DNA of 60,918 nt from a virus. Of this stretch, positions 30,110-39,268 are shown one piece after another. The notes beneath the pieces are model-generated. The model saw only the letters and a list, made by a program, of their open reading frames with translations. It did not search any database and was not told where the DNA came from. Within the stretch, counting starts at the first letter, position 1. Every line of letters starts with the position of its first letter. The translations under genes and the position numbers were made by a program. The stretch spans positions 1 through 60,918 of the IMG/VR virus record IMGVR_UViG_3300009180_000046, one strand, 5' to 3'.

Positions 30110-31525
30110 ATGGCTGGATCAGTTCAAAGTACCCCTGGTTTTCAATTAGAACCATCAGCGGTAAAGGCAACATTGCCTACAAATTACATTACCAACTTCG
30201 ATTTCTTAAACCAGTATCTTCCTGATACTTACGAGGCAGAATTCGAGCGTTATGGTAATCGCTCTATTGCATCTTTCTTACGTATGGTAGGTGCAGAATT
30301 ACCTTCTAACTCTGACTTAATTAAGTGGGCAGAGCAAGGTCGTTTACACACTAAGTATGTAAACTGTACTTCAGCTGCTGCTGCAGGACAAGATACTGCT
30401 ACTTGGACAGTTGAAGACGTAGATGTTACTGTTAACTTCCGTGTTAACCAAACTGTATTCTTATCAGCTAACGCTGGTTCTGCTTCAGATCGTGCGGTTA
30501 TTACTGCTGTAGATACAACTGCTAACACGTTCACTGTTGCTTACTATGCTGCAGCTGGACAAGTAATTGCTGTAGATACTGCTTCTACTGCATTCGTTTA
30601 CGGTTCTGAATTCACTAAGGGTTCATTAGGAATGGAAGGTTCACTTGAGTCTCAAGATATTTTCTTAGAGAACAAGCCAATCATCATCAAAGACAAGTAT
30701 GCTGTATCAGGTTCTGACATGGCTCAAATCGGATGGGTTGAAGTAACTTCTGAGAATGGTGCTACTGGTTACTTATGGTACATCAAGTCTGAGCACGAGA
30801 CTCGTTTACGTTTCGAAGATTACTTAGAGATGTCAATGGTTGAAGGTGTTCCTGCAGAAGCTGGTTCAGCTGCTCAAACTTATTTGACAGTTGCTGCTTC
30901 TAACGTACAACCTGGTGCTGCTGGTACTCAAGGTTTATTTGATGCTGTTGCTACTCGTGGTAACGTATGGGCTGGTGGTAATCCAACTACTTTGTCAGAC
31001 TTCGATTCAATCATCCAACGTCTTGACAAGCAAGGAGCTATCCAAGAGAACGTGTTATTCGTTAACCGTAAGTTCTCTTTCGATATTAACGATATGTTAG
31101 CTGCACAAAACTCTTACGGAGCAGATGGTACTTCTTATGGTCTATTTGACAATAACGAGACTATGGCGTTAAACTTAGGTTTCTCAGGATTTAAGCGTGG
31201 ATATGATTTCTACAAGACTGACTGGAAATACTTAAATGATGCTACTACTCGTGGTGGAATCGTAGGTGGAGCAATCAATGGTATCTTGGTACCTGCAGGT
31301 TCTACTAACGTATACGATCAAATCTTAGGAAAGAATGCAAAGCGTCCGTTCTTACACGTTCGTTACCGTGCTTCTGAAACTGAAGATCGTCGTTACAAAA
31401 CTTGGATCACTGGTTCTGCTGGTGGTGCTCAAACTAGCGACCTTGATGCAATGGAGGTTAACTTCTTATCTGAGCGTGCTTTATGTACACTTGGTGCGAA
31501 TAACTTCTTCTTGTTCGAGAACTAG
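30110..31525 (+). CDS. Major capsid protein, 471 aa
   Basis: HK97-fold capsid protein by position and composition. An N-arm (STPGFQLEPSAVKATLPTNY) is followed by helical spine-like sequence (FLRMVGAELPSNSDLIKW), a beta-rich insertion (about 88-165) and a long P/A-domain-like region including YDFYKTDWKYLNDATTRGG and SERALCTLGANNFFLFEN at the end. Codon choice is the most uniform of the window, typical of a highly expressed gene. A strong terminator follows at once. Confidence 0.8.
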   Translation: MAGSVQSTPGFQLEPSAVKATLPTNYITNFDFLNQYLPDTYEAEFERYGNRSIASFLRMVGAELPSNSDLIKWAEQGRLHTKYVNCTSAAAAGQDTATWTVEDVDVTVNFRVNQTVFLSANAGSASDRAVITAVDTTANTFTVAYYAAAGQVIAVDTASTAFVYGSEFTKGSLGMEGSLESQDIFLENKPIIIKDKYAVSGSDMAQIGWVEVTSENGATGYLWYIKSEHETRLRFEDYLEMSMVEGVPAEAGSAAQTYLTVAASNVQPGAAGTQGLFDAVATRGNVWAGGNPTTLSDFDSIIQRLDKQGAIQENVLFVNRKFSFDINDMLAAQNSYGADGTSYGLFDNNETMALNLGFSGFKRGYDFYKTDWKYLNDATTRGGIVGGAINGILVPAGSTNVYDQILGKNAKRPFLHVRYRASETEDRRYKTWITGSAGGAQTSDLDAMEVNFLSERALCTLGANNFFLFEN

Positions 31526-31534
31526 TAAAGTTGG

Positions 31535-31562
31535 GGGGAGGCTTTATGTCTCCCCTTTTTTT
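31535..31562 (+). terminator. Rho-independent terminator after the capsid gene
   Basis: GGGGAG (31535-31540) pairs with CTCCCC (31550-31555) around a 9-base loop and is followed by seven T. Confidence 0.85.
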
Positions 31563-31582
31563 AAAATTTAAAATCAAATAAA

Positions 31583-32329
31583 ATGTCAAATCCAAAAGAA
31601 TTCAAGGACAAGGTCTATGTCCTTAAAAGAAAAACATTCCCTATCTCATTTATGATTTCAGGTAGAAATACCAATCGTAAGCCTTTACTTCACTTTGATG
31701 AGACCAAAGGTATTAACCGTGCATTGCGTTATGCAGTTAATCAAAAATCTCCATTTGAAGATGAGCAAGATGGAAACTTTATTTTAGAACCAATCATCTT
31801 TGAAGATGGTTTATTAGCAGTTCCAAGAAACAACCAAGTGTTACAGTTGTTTTTACAATATCACCCAGAGAACAATGTTTTGTTTGAAGAGGTTGATACT
31901 CAGAGAGATGCAACTAATCAAATTGATGTATTAAATGCTCAATTAGATGCTCAGATTGCTGCACGTGAATTAGATATTAATACAGCAGATGCATTAGGTC
32001 GTGTGCTATTAGGTACCCGTGTGGATAGATTGACTAGCGAAGAACTTAAGCGTGACTTAATTCTTTATGCTCGTAATCATCCTGTTGGCTTCTTGAACAT
32101 GTTAAATGATCCGGAGCTTAAGTTAAATGATATTGCAGCTAAGTCATTGCAAGATGGTACGTTTGTATTGAAAAACAAGAAACGTGATATCTTCTTTAAC
32201 TTACCTGACAATAAGAATAAACTAATGGGTGTACCATTTGGTGAAGACCCAGTGAGGTTATTAGCATCGTTCCTACAAAGCAACGATGGTCTCGATATTT
32301 ATGAGACGCTAGTTAAGAAATACCGTTAA
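31583..32329 (+). CDS. Conserved head-cluster protein, 248 aa
   Basis: Contains FPISFMISGRNTNRKPLLHFDE, YHPENNVLFEEVD and a helical middle (IDVLNAQLDAQIAARELDINTA). I recall proteins of this kind directly after the capsid gene in Bacteroidota and cyanobacterial phages; the exact role is not known. Flanked by terminators on both sides. Confidence 0.6.
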   Translation: MSNPKEFKDKVYVLKRKTFPISFMISGRNTNRKPLLHFDETKGINRALRYAVNQKSPFEDEQDGNFILEPIIFEDGLLAVPRNNQVLQLFLQYHPENNVLFEEVDTQRDATNQIDVLNAQLDAQIAARELDINTADALGRVLLGTRVDRLTSEELKRDLILYARNHPVGFLNMLNDPELKLNDIAAKSLQDGTFVLKNKKRDIFFNLPDNKNKLMGVPFGEDPVRLLASFLQSNDGLDIYETLVKKYR

Positions 32330-32335
32330 TTAAGA

Positions 32336-32359
32336 GGGCACATCTAGTGCCCTTTTTTT
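32336..32359 (+). terminator. Rho-independent terminator
   Basis: GGGCAC (32336-32341) and GTGCCC (32347-32352) form a perfect stem with a 5-base loop, followed by seven T. Confidence 0.85.
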
Positions 32360-32361
32360 AT

Positions 32362-32369
32362 TATCTTTG
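32362..32369 (+). promoter_or_regulatory. -7 box TATCTTTG, near-leaderless start
   Basis: Perfect TAnnTTTG box directly after the terminator; the ATG at 32375 follows only 5 bases later. If it is a promoter the mRNA would be almost leaderless. Confidence 0.45.
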
Positions 32370-32374
32370 TCATT

Positions 32375-33067
32375 ATGATAAATTCCGTACGAAATACTGT
32401 CCTAAATATTATCAATAAGGATAATAATGGGTTTATTACACCAGAAGAATTCAACAGCTTTGCAAAGCAGGCTCAGTTAGAATTGTTCATGCAATACTTC
32501 TTTGACTTTCAGCAGTCCAAAGTAAAGGACATGAAGGGCATGGAGACTAGCGGGTACTCAGATATCACCAAGCAAATAGACCAAACAATTGACTATTTTT
32601 CTAAAAATGAAGATTTGGTTTATAATGCAGGAACTGGTCAATTTGATTTACCGGTAAATTTCTTTTTATTAAATGTATTGTACTATAATGGTAAAGAGGT
32701 TACTCACGTTAATCAAGAGAAATTATATTATTTGCTTAATTCGAATTTGACAGCACCAACATTAACATACCCTACGTATGTTATGCAAGGTAATCAAGTA
32801 GCTGTGTATCCTGATACTATTGTAGATGATATTAATATTTATTACGTCAGATATCCGCAAGACCCTAAATGGACTTATACGGTAGTTGACGGCAGTCCAT
32901 TGTTTAATCAATCGGCTAATGACTATCAAGATTTTGAATTAGCAATATCCGACTTCCCTAAATTGGTAGTTAAGATTTGCCAGTATGCTGGAGTTAGTAT
33001 TAGAGAGATGGATGTAACATCAGCGGCACGTGCCGAAGAAGCGTACACTGATCAAACACAACAATAA
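32375..33067 (+). CDS. Head-tail connector / adaptor-like protein, 230 aa
   Basis: N-terminal helix-rich part (INKDNNGFITPEEFNSFAKQAQLELFMQYFFDFQQ) followed by beta sequence (QFDLPVNFFLLNVLYYNGKEVTHV and VAVYPDTIVDDINIYYVRYP). This order recurs in the first neck protein after the capsid in crAss-like and related podophages. The stop overlaps the next ATG. Confidence 0.6.
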   Translation: MINSVRNTVLNIINKDNNGFITPEEFNSFAKQAQLELFMQYFFDFQQSKVKDMKGMETSGYSDITKQIDQTIDYFSKNEDLVYNAGTGQFDLPVNFFLLNVLYYNGKEVTHVNQEKLYYLLNSNLTAPTLTYPTYVMQGNQVAVYPDTIVDDINIYYVRYPQDPKWTYTVVDGSPLFNQSANDYQDFELAISDFPKLVVKICQYAGVSIREMDVTSAARAEEAYTDQTQQ

Positions 33068-33963
33068 TGAATCAGGAAAAATATTACACCAATGATGGGG
33101 TTTCGCCCACCGATGCCAATTGGGGCACGTATCAAAATGTAACATTAGGTGATGTTGTTAATAACTTCATCTTAATGTATACAGACGATGGTGATTTATT
33201 GAATAACATCAATAGATACAAGATATTGTTTCACGCTAAAAGAGCTGTGCAAGAACTGAATTACGATGGAAATCGTCAGACAAATGCATTACAACTAGAA
33301 GTTGGGCATGATTTAAAATTCGTGCTACCTCCTGATTACGTGAACTATGTTCGTGTATCTTTATTTCATGGAGGTATTTTGTACCCTATGTCTGAAGATC
33401 CTCAAGCTAATACAGCTATTGAATTCTTGCAAGATGACCAGTATCAAATTTTATTTGATGACCAAGGTAATGCTTTGCAAGGAACGTCTAAGTTAGACTT
33501 ATCTCGTATAGATGGTATTAACTATCAGATATGCCCATTCAATAATCAGTGGGGATGGTATGTAGACGGACTATGGTATTTTGCTTATGGCTACGGAGCC
33601 GTGTACGGGCTTAATACAGAGACGGCTAATACTAACCCTACCTTTAGGGTAGATAAGGCTACAGGTGTCATTAATTTTAGTTCGGGCATGTTTAACCGGT
33701 CAGTGGTGTTGGAGTATATCTCTGATGGACTGTATCCAGGTGACGACGCTCAGATTACTATTGCAAAGTTAGCAGAGGAGTATATTTACTCATATATCAA
33801 GTGGGCTATTTTAAATACTAAGGCAAACCAGCCCGAGTATGTTATTAACAGAGCTCGTAAAGAAAAAGTTTCCAATTGGAGAAACACAAAGATTAGATTA
33901 AGTAATTTACACCCGGGTCGCTTGTTGATGAACATGAGAGGCCAATCTAAGTGGATTAAGTAA
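33067..33963 (+). CDS. Neck/tail-tube-like protein, 298 aa
   Basis: Contains NNFILMYTDDGDLLNNINRYKILFHAKRAVQELNYDG, then FVLPPDYVNYVRVSLFHGG and a C-terminal INRARKEKVSNWRNTKIRLSNLHPGRLL. I recall this pattern from ring or tail-tube proteins of large Bacteroidota podophages. It abuts the 1372-aa gene without gap. Confidence 0.6.
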   Translation: MNQEKYYTNDGVSPTDANWGTYQNVTLGDVVNNFILMYTDDGDLLNNINRYKILFHAKRAVQELNYDGNRQTNALQLEVGHDLKFVLPPDYVNYVRVSLFHGGILYPMSEDPQANTAIEFLQDDQYQILFDDQGNALQGTSKLDLSRIDGINYQICPFNNQWGWYVDGLWYFAYGYGAVYGLNTETANTNPTFRVDKATGVINFSSGMFNRSVVLEYISDGLYPGDDAQITIAKLAEEYIYSYIKWAILNTKANQPEYVINRARKEKVSNWRNTKIRLSNLHPGRLLMNMRGQSKWIK

Positions 33964-36900
33964 ATGATAGAACTTCAAAGAAACTTCCTTTCAGGGGTCA
34001 TGAATAAAGACCTTGACCCTCATTTTTTACCAGATGGTGCATATAGAGATGCGCTTAATATTATTGTGGGTGATTCTGATGGGGCATTTGTCGAGGAAGA
34101 TGGCTCACGTAATGGCGTAGCTCAAAACTACTTAGGTAATATTTTAAAGGGAAGTGATTTAGAGTTAGTCAATGCAATGTGTATTGGGTCTCTTGCGTAC
34201 GAAACAAATAATTCAATTTATTGGTTAGTAGCATCCGATACCCTAGATGCTATATATGAGTATAATGAAACATTAGATACATTAACTCCAGTTATTCAAG
34301 CTACTAAACTAACATCTACCACGCCTTCATTGCTTGGCTTTAACAAGGAGTATTTTGTTACAGGCATAAATTATATCAATGGACTTCTTTTCTGGACTGA
34401 CAACTTAAATCCTCCCCGCAGGATTAATATTGATCGTGCAAAGAATTATGCGGTAGATGGGTTTACCGATGCGGACATTAATGTCATCTTGGCCCCACCA
34501 TTATCTGCACCAACAATTAACTTATATTCAGAAGGTGAGGCCAATAACTTAGAGAATAAGTTTCTTTACTTTTCTTATAGATATAAGTATTTAGATAACG
34601 AATATAGTGCCCTGTCTCCATTTTCTCCTGTAGCTTTCTTCCCAAAAGAATACGCATATGACTATGGTGTATCAGAGAATATATCTATGGTTAATAATTT
34701 TAACACAGCAGATATAACTTTTAATTCAGGTGATAAGAATGTAAAAGAAATACAATTAATATTTAGGGATACATTAAGTACAAATACCTATGTGATTGAT
34801 AATTTAGTTAAATTATTAAATGATTACACGGACAATACAGAATATTCTTTTCAATTTAAAAATAATAAAGTATTTACATTATTGCCAATTGAGCAAGTAA
34901 ATAGACTTTTTGACAATGTACCAATTAGAGCAAAGTCTCAAGAATTAATTGGAAGCAGATTGGTGTATGGTAATTATACCCAATTCTTTGATTTATTAAA
35001 GGAGAACAAGGAGCCCATCAATCCAGCCTTCTCTGTATCATTTATACCTAATTCGGTGGTTAGCGGTACTCCTACTCCTACATTTAAGAGTAATAGAGAT
35101 TACGAAATTGGTATTGTATATTTAGATGATTATGGCAGAACAACTACTGTAATTACGCCTACAGAAAATACTAATACAGTATTTATACCAGCATCGAGTG
35201 CCATTAAGGCAAATAATATTCGAATTACTATTGATGGGACATACCAACCTCCTGCTTTTGCTACGTATTATCGTTTTATGATTAAACAAGATAAGCAAGA
35301 GTACTATAATTTATTCCCATTGACTTATTTTGAAGATGGTCAATTTAAATGGTTCTTGATTAATCAAGCGGATCAAGACAAGATATCTGTAGGTTCTTAT
35401 TTGTATTTAAAGGGCTTGTCAAATAATACCAATATACAATATAAGGTATTAGACATTCAGTCTAAAAATGCAAACTTTTTAAATACGTCTAACGTAAATC
35501 AACCCGCAGGTGTATATTTTAGAATAAAAATTGATGATGCAGTCTTACCTCCAATTACATCTTATTCAGATGCTCAAGTAAGTGATAGCTCATCTACAGA
35601 CACACCTGTTTTTGATAGATTTAGTGTTGCTGAGAATGCAATATTTTATGGTATAGGGTTAAATGATATGACCACTGGTGCATCAAATGCATATAGTGGG
35701 GTAGATGATATTAGATTCTATGTTCAAATAGATAGCGCAAGTACATTTAAATATTACGCTACATATAAGGGAACGTATAAGAATTTAGTTGCATCAAATG
35801 TAGCCATAACGGCAGGCGTTGATCAAGTTTTGACATATTCGGGCCTTAGTTGTTCGATTAATTTTGTATCAGCAACAGGTCATACAATAGATGATTATTG
35901 GGTTGTAAACTGTGTTAGTACAGGAGGTTATAGTATTTTCGGTGGATCTACTAACGAAAGTACATTGCTTTATCCTACTGCATTTTTTACGTTTACAGAT
36001 TGGTCAATAAGCCCATCAGATGATGAGGACAGACCAATTAAAGCGGGTGCTATAGTTACCTTTAAATATAAGGAAACTGACAACACTGACCAGTGGATTA
36101 CTCAAACATTTATCTCAACAAAGGACTATGTTAACATAGAGGAATGGTTTGTTGAAGATTATGTATATAAAAAATGGATTCAATATGATGGTCAATCTAA
36201 AAATTTAGGTGCAAGAAATATTGTATTTAGAAGAGGTGTAGCATCTGCTATAAATCCATCTAGAATATCTCAAGGTGGATCTATAAGTACTGCTTCATTA
36301 GCTTATCCTGTCTATATGTATTTCTATACATATCAATCTACAACAAGTGGAGCTAACGTAGATACTAATTTTAATCTACAGCAATCTGATTATCCATCTT
36401 TGTTTGAGACAGTTCCAGTAGACACCAATCAAGATATATATTATGAGCTTTCACAAACGTATCCTATTATCAATGGCAATCACTATGGAAATGTTGATAA
36501 TCAAGATGTTGCGTTGGGGGCTCCGGCAATAATAGATTTAAACACCTTAAATTTTAATTCAGATTTTAATGCATTTACATTTGGTAACGGAGTAGAAAGT
36601 TTTAGAATTCGTGACGACTTTAATTCCGCAACAATGCAGTTTAGCCCACGAGCTAACTCAACTATTGAAGGATATAAGCAGGAAACGGTTGTTCAGGCAT
36701 TAACATATAGCGGTGTTTATACTCAAACAACCGGAATTAATAGATTAAATGAGTTTAATTTATCACTTGGTAACTTTAAATATTTAGATAGATTCTTTGG
36801 TTCTATTCAAAAATTGTATTCAAGAGATACGGATTTAGTTGTATTGCAAGAAAACAAAGTATCTAAAGTTCTTTATGGTAAAAATTTATTAAGTGATTCT

Positions 36901-38082
36901 ACTGGAGGTGGCGTGGTAACATCCGTTCCCGAAGTGTTAGGAACTCAAATTGCTTACATAGGGGAATATGGAATTAGTTTAAACCCTGAAAGTTTTACTA
37001 TATGGGGTAATGACTTATTCTTTACAGATGCAAGACGTGGTGCTGTTTTGGCATTACAACCTAATGGGCTATTTGAGATATCTTCTCAAGGAATGAAGAA
37101 CTGGTTTAAGGCTAACCTAGATACTAATACAGTAAAACTAGGAATGTTTGATCCGTATTTTGAAAATTATGTATTAGCTGCAGATAATGATAGAAAAATT
37201 AAAACTTGTTCTATATCTGTTACTCCTACAACATTAACATTTGACGGCACTGTTCAAAAGAAATCATTCTATATTGAGTCTAATACTGATTGGATAATAA
37301 CAGTCCCTGTTAATGATTGGTTAACAGTTAGCGATATATTTGGTTCAAATAATCAATTGATTTATGTAGAAGTTTTAGAAAATTTAGGAGCTCCAAGAGA
37401 TTTAGATATTACAATATCTGGTTGTACTGAAGATATTATATTAACTGTTGAACAAGATACGAGACCACCATTAGACGAATACTATGTAATGCATAAGTGT
37501 TCTGACGGTGCTGAAGCTAATTCTATTGCATACCCAGCTGACACATTTGAAATTGATGATAGAGTTACATCAGGTGGTAATACTTATGTTATAGATGGTA
37601 TTATTAATTATAATCCGGGAGGTTCATTGCTTGCAATTACTGCAACAGGATTAACAGGATGCCCTAGTGCTCCTAGTTATGAGTGGTATGTTTTATATAA
37701 ATGCTCTGATGGATCATCAGCAAACTCAGAAGTTTACGCAGGTAATACATTTGAGTTAGATGATAGAGTCACATCGGGTGGTAATACATATATTGTAGAT
37801 GGTATTATTAATTACAATCCGGGTGGTACTTTGCTTGCAATTACTGCGACGGGATTAACAGGATGTCCTAGCCCAACTACTTATTATGAGTTAGCTGAGT
37901 GTTCACCTGGTACAGGATACGCATATACCACAATTGTTCCAGGAGCAGTTGGAAGAAGATATGTATTACCTAGTGGAAGCCCTATTTTCTATACGTTTAC
38001 AGGAGCTACATTATCGCAATACTCGCCTCCTGTTGGGTATAATGGCTCAATTCAAATAACATCGTTCTATAGTTGTCCGTAA
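33964..38082 (+). CDS. Large tail/stabilisation protein with BACON domain and C-terminal tandem repeats, 1372 aa
   Basis: The N-terminus (LQRNFLSGVMNKDLDPHFLP, DGAYRDALNIIVGDSDG) matches the tail-stabilisation protein type found in crAss-like phages and relatives. The middle is a long beta-propeller-like region (for example NGLLFWTDNLNPPRRINIDR). About residues 1080-1165 form a BACON-type beta-sandwich (SVTPTTLTF, SNTDWIITVP, NDWLTVS, ITISGCTEDIILTVEQ). Two repeats of about 66 residues follow (CSDG...RVTSGGNTY...ITATGLTGCPS), and then a short Cys-containing end. BACON domains are thought to bind mucin or glycans, so the C-terminus may contact the host or its environment. Confidence 0.7.
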   Translation: MIELQRNFLSGVMNKDLDPHFLPDGAYRDALNIIVGDSDGAFVEEDGSRNGVAQNYLGNILKGSDLELVNAMCIGSLAYETNNSIYWLVASDTLDAIYEYNETLDTLTPVIQATKLTSTTPSLLGFNKEYFVTGINYINGLLFWTDNLNPPRRINIDRAKNYAVDGFTDADINVILAPPLSAPTINLYSEGEANNLENKFLYFSYRYKYLDNEYSALSPFSPVAFFPKEYAYDYGVSENISMVNNFNTADITFNSGDKNVKEIQLIFRDTLSTNTYVIDNLVKLLNDYTDNTEYSFQFKNNKVFTLLPIEQVNRLFDNVPIRAKSQELIGSRLVYGNYTQFFDLLKENKEPINPAFSVSFIPNSVVSGTPTPTFKSNRDYEIGIVYLDDYGRTTTVITPTENTNTVFIPASSAIKANNIRITIDGTYQPPAFATYYRFMIKQDKQEYYNLFPLTYFEDGQFKWFLINQADQDKISVGSYLYLKGLSNNTNIQYKVLDIQSKNANFLNTSNVNQPAGVYFRIKIDDAVLPPITSYSDAQVSDSSSTDTPVFDRFSVAENAIFYGIGLNDMTTGASNAYSGVDDIRFYVQIDSASTFKYYATYKGTYKNLVASNVAITAGVDQVLTYSGLSCSINFVSATGHTIDDYWVVNCVSTGGYSIFGGSTNESTLLYPTAFFTFTDWSISPSDDEDRPIKAGAIVTFKYKETDNTDQWITQTFISTKDYVNIEEWFVEDYVYKKWIQYDGQSKNLGARNIVFRRGVASAINPSRISQGGSISTASLAYPVYMYFYTYQSTTSGANVDTNFNLQQSDYPSLFETVPVDTNQDIYYELSQTYPIINGNHYGNVDNQDVALGAPAIIDLNTLNFNSDFNAFTFGNGVESFRIRDDFNSATMQFSPRANSTIEGYKQETVVQALTYSGVYTQTTGINRLNEFNLSLGNFKYLDRFFGSIQKLYSRDTDLVVLQENKVSKVLYGKNLLSDSTGGGVVTSVPEVLGTQIAYIGEYGISLNPESFTIWGNDLFFTDARRGAVLALQPNGLFEISSQGMKNWFKANLDTNTVKLGMFDPYFENYVLAADNDRKIKTCSISVTPTTLTFDGTVQKKSFYIESNTDWIITVPVNDWLTVSDIFGSNNQLIYVEVLENLGAPRDLDITISGCTEDIILTVEQDTRPPLDEYYVMHKCSDGAEANSIAYPADTFEIDDRVTSGGNTYVIDGIINYNPGGSLLAITATGLTGCPSAPSYEWYVLYKCSDGSSANSEVYAGNTFELDDRVTSGGNTYIVDGIINYNPGGTLLAITATGLTGCPSPTTYYELAECSPGTGYAYTTIVPGAVGRRYVLPSGSPIFYTFTGATLSQYSPPVGYNGSIQITSFYSCP
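37477..37875 (+). repeat. Two in-frame tandem repeats in the tail protein
   Basis: Units of about 200 bp (37477-37677 and 37681-37875) encode nearly the same 60-odd residues, sharing DDRVTSGGNTY, DGIINYNPGG and LLAITATGLTGCPS. Synonymous differences show the duplication is not very recent. Confidence 0.8.
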
Positions 38083-38102
38083 CATTAAAATAAGTAAATT
38101 TG
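38073..38102 (+). promoter_or_regulatory. Promoter, TTG-N19-TAAATTTG
   Basis: TTG (38073-38075), 19-base spacer, TAAATTTG (38095-38102). The ATG at 38110 follows 7 bases after the box. Confidence 0.5.
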
Positions 38103-38109
38103 TAAGCAT

Positions 38110-38838
38110 ATGGCTAACTATACAATAACATATTCTCCAAGATTATCAGGATGGACATCATACCACTCATATTTACCTGAGTGGATGGTGTCTATGAATA
38201 ATTATTTGTACACATTTAAGAACGGTAATTTATATAAGCACAATTCTAATACAACTAGAAATAGTTATTATGGCGTATTATACCCATCTAAAATAACTAC
38301 TATTTTTAATAATGAGCCATCGCAAACCAAATCTTTCAAAACCATAGCCACTAATTCAACTACTGCTTGGGAAACAGATATTTTATCTGACCAAGGGAGT
38401 GGTTATATTGATGCAGGATGGTATGATTTAAAGGAAGGCACATGGTATGGCTATATTAGAAGAACTGAATTATCTGCTAATAATATATCTATGACATCTG
38501 TCCAAGGTATAGGCAATGTGACTACTTATGTAGCAGGTGTACTTACATTTGCTTTTGACATTGGTCACATAATTAGTACAGGAGATACTCTTTATTGGGT
38601 GAATTCAGGCGTACTTACGCTTATTGGTACAATAACAGCGCATGCTGCAAATACGGTGACAGTAACTGTAACAGGAACTCCACCAACAAATGGTAGCTTT
38701 ATTCTTTATGAAAAAAGTCCAGTAGCTGAATCTAGTCCAACAAGAGGAACTTATCTAAGCGTAGAGTTTACTAATAGCGATACTACTTATACAGAAATGT
38801 TTATGGTAACTTCTGACGTATTCAAGAGTTATCCTTGA
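38110..38838 (+). CDS. Hypothetical tail-associated protein, 242 aa
   Basis: Beta-rich and aromatic (TITYSPRLSGWTSYHSYLPEWM, YLYTFKNGNLYKHNS, FKTIATNSTTAWETDI). The first half resembles a propeller or fibre-base fold seen next to tail-stabilisation genes. The second half contains a Val/Thr-rich beta segment (LIGTITAHAANTVTVTVTG). It has its own promoter. Probably virion-associated. Confidence 0.55.
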   Translation: MANYTITYSPRLSGWTSYHSYLPEWMVSMNNYLYTFKNGNLYKHNSNTTRNSYYGVLYPSKITTIFNNEPSQTKSFKTIATNSTTAWETDILSDQGSGYIDAGWYDLKEGTWYGYIRRTELSANNISMTSVQGIGNVTTYVAGVLTFAFDIGHIISTGDTLYWVNSGVLTLIGTITAHAANTVTVTVTGTPPTNGSFILYEKSPVAESSPTRGTYLSVEFTNSDTTYTEMFMVTSDVFKSYP

Positions 38839-38847
38839 TAATTTAAT

Positions 38848-38855
38848 TATATTTG
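38848..38855 (+). promoter_or_regulatory. -7 box TATATTTG before the GNAT gene
   Basis: Matches TAnnTTTG and ends 4 bases before the ATG at 38860, so transcription from it would give a nearly leaderless message. No -33 partner is clear. Confidence 0.4.
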
Positions 38856-38859
38856 TAGA

Positions 38860-39267
38860 ATGGAATTTAATATTAGGTTGCTAAACGAAAGTGACTATGA
38901 TGACATTCTAGCTAAATGGTGGAAAGATTGGGGGGGAGAAATACCTCCAAGAGATTCATTAGCTAATAATGGCACTGGTGGTTTTATGGTTTCAAAAGGA
39001 GATGTAGACATTTGTGCTGGATTTGCTTATTATACCAACTCATCAATTGCATTTTGTGAATTTGTTGTTTCTAATTATAATTATAGAGAAAAAGATAGAA
39101 ACAAAGCTATTGAATTTTTAATTGAAAGTTTATGCTTAGCATGCAAAGAAGCCGGATATAAGGTTATGTGGGCTTCCGTTCAAAATAAAAACTTAATAAA
39201 TAAATATAAAAATACAGGGTATATTCAAACACAATCAAATTGTGTAGAATTAATAAAACATTTATAA
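38860..39267 (+). CDS. GNAT-type N-acetyltransferase-like protein, 135 aa
   Basis: Typical GNAT layout: IRLLNESDYDDILAKWWKDWG, a central strand with GGFMVSKGDVDICAGFAYY, FCEFVVSNYNYREKDRNKAI (acetyl-CoA loop region) and a C-terminal MWASVQNKNLINKYKNTGY. The acetyl-CoA loop R/Q-x-x-G-x-G/A is degenerate, so the activity is uncertain. It is encoded between tail and ejection genes, where several phages carry a similar small acetyltransferase of unknown target. Confidence 0.6.
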   Translation: MEFNIRLLNESDYDDILAKWWKDWGGEIPPRDSLANNGTGGFMVSKGDVDICAGFAYYTNSSIAFCEFVVSNYNYREKDRNKAIEFLIESLCLACKEAGYKVMWASVQNKNLINKYKNTGYIQTQSNCVELIKHL

Positions 39268-39268
39268 T

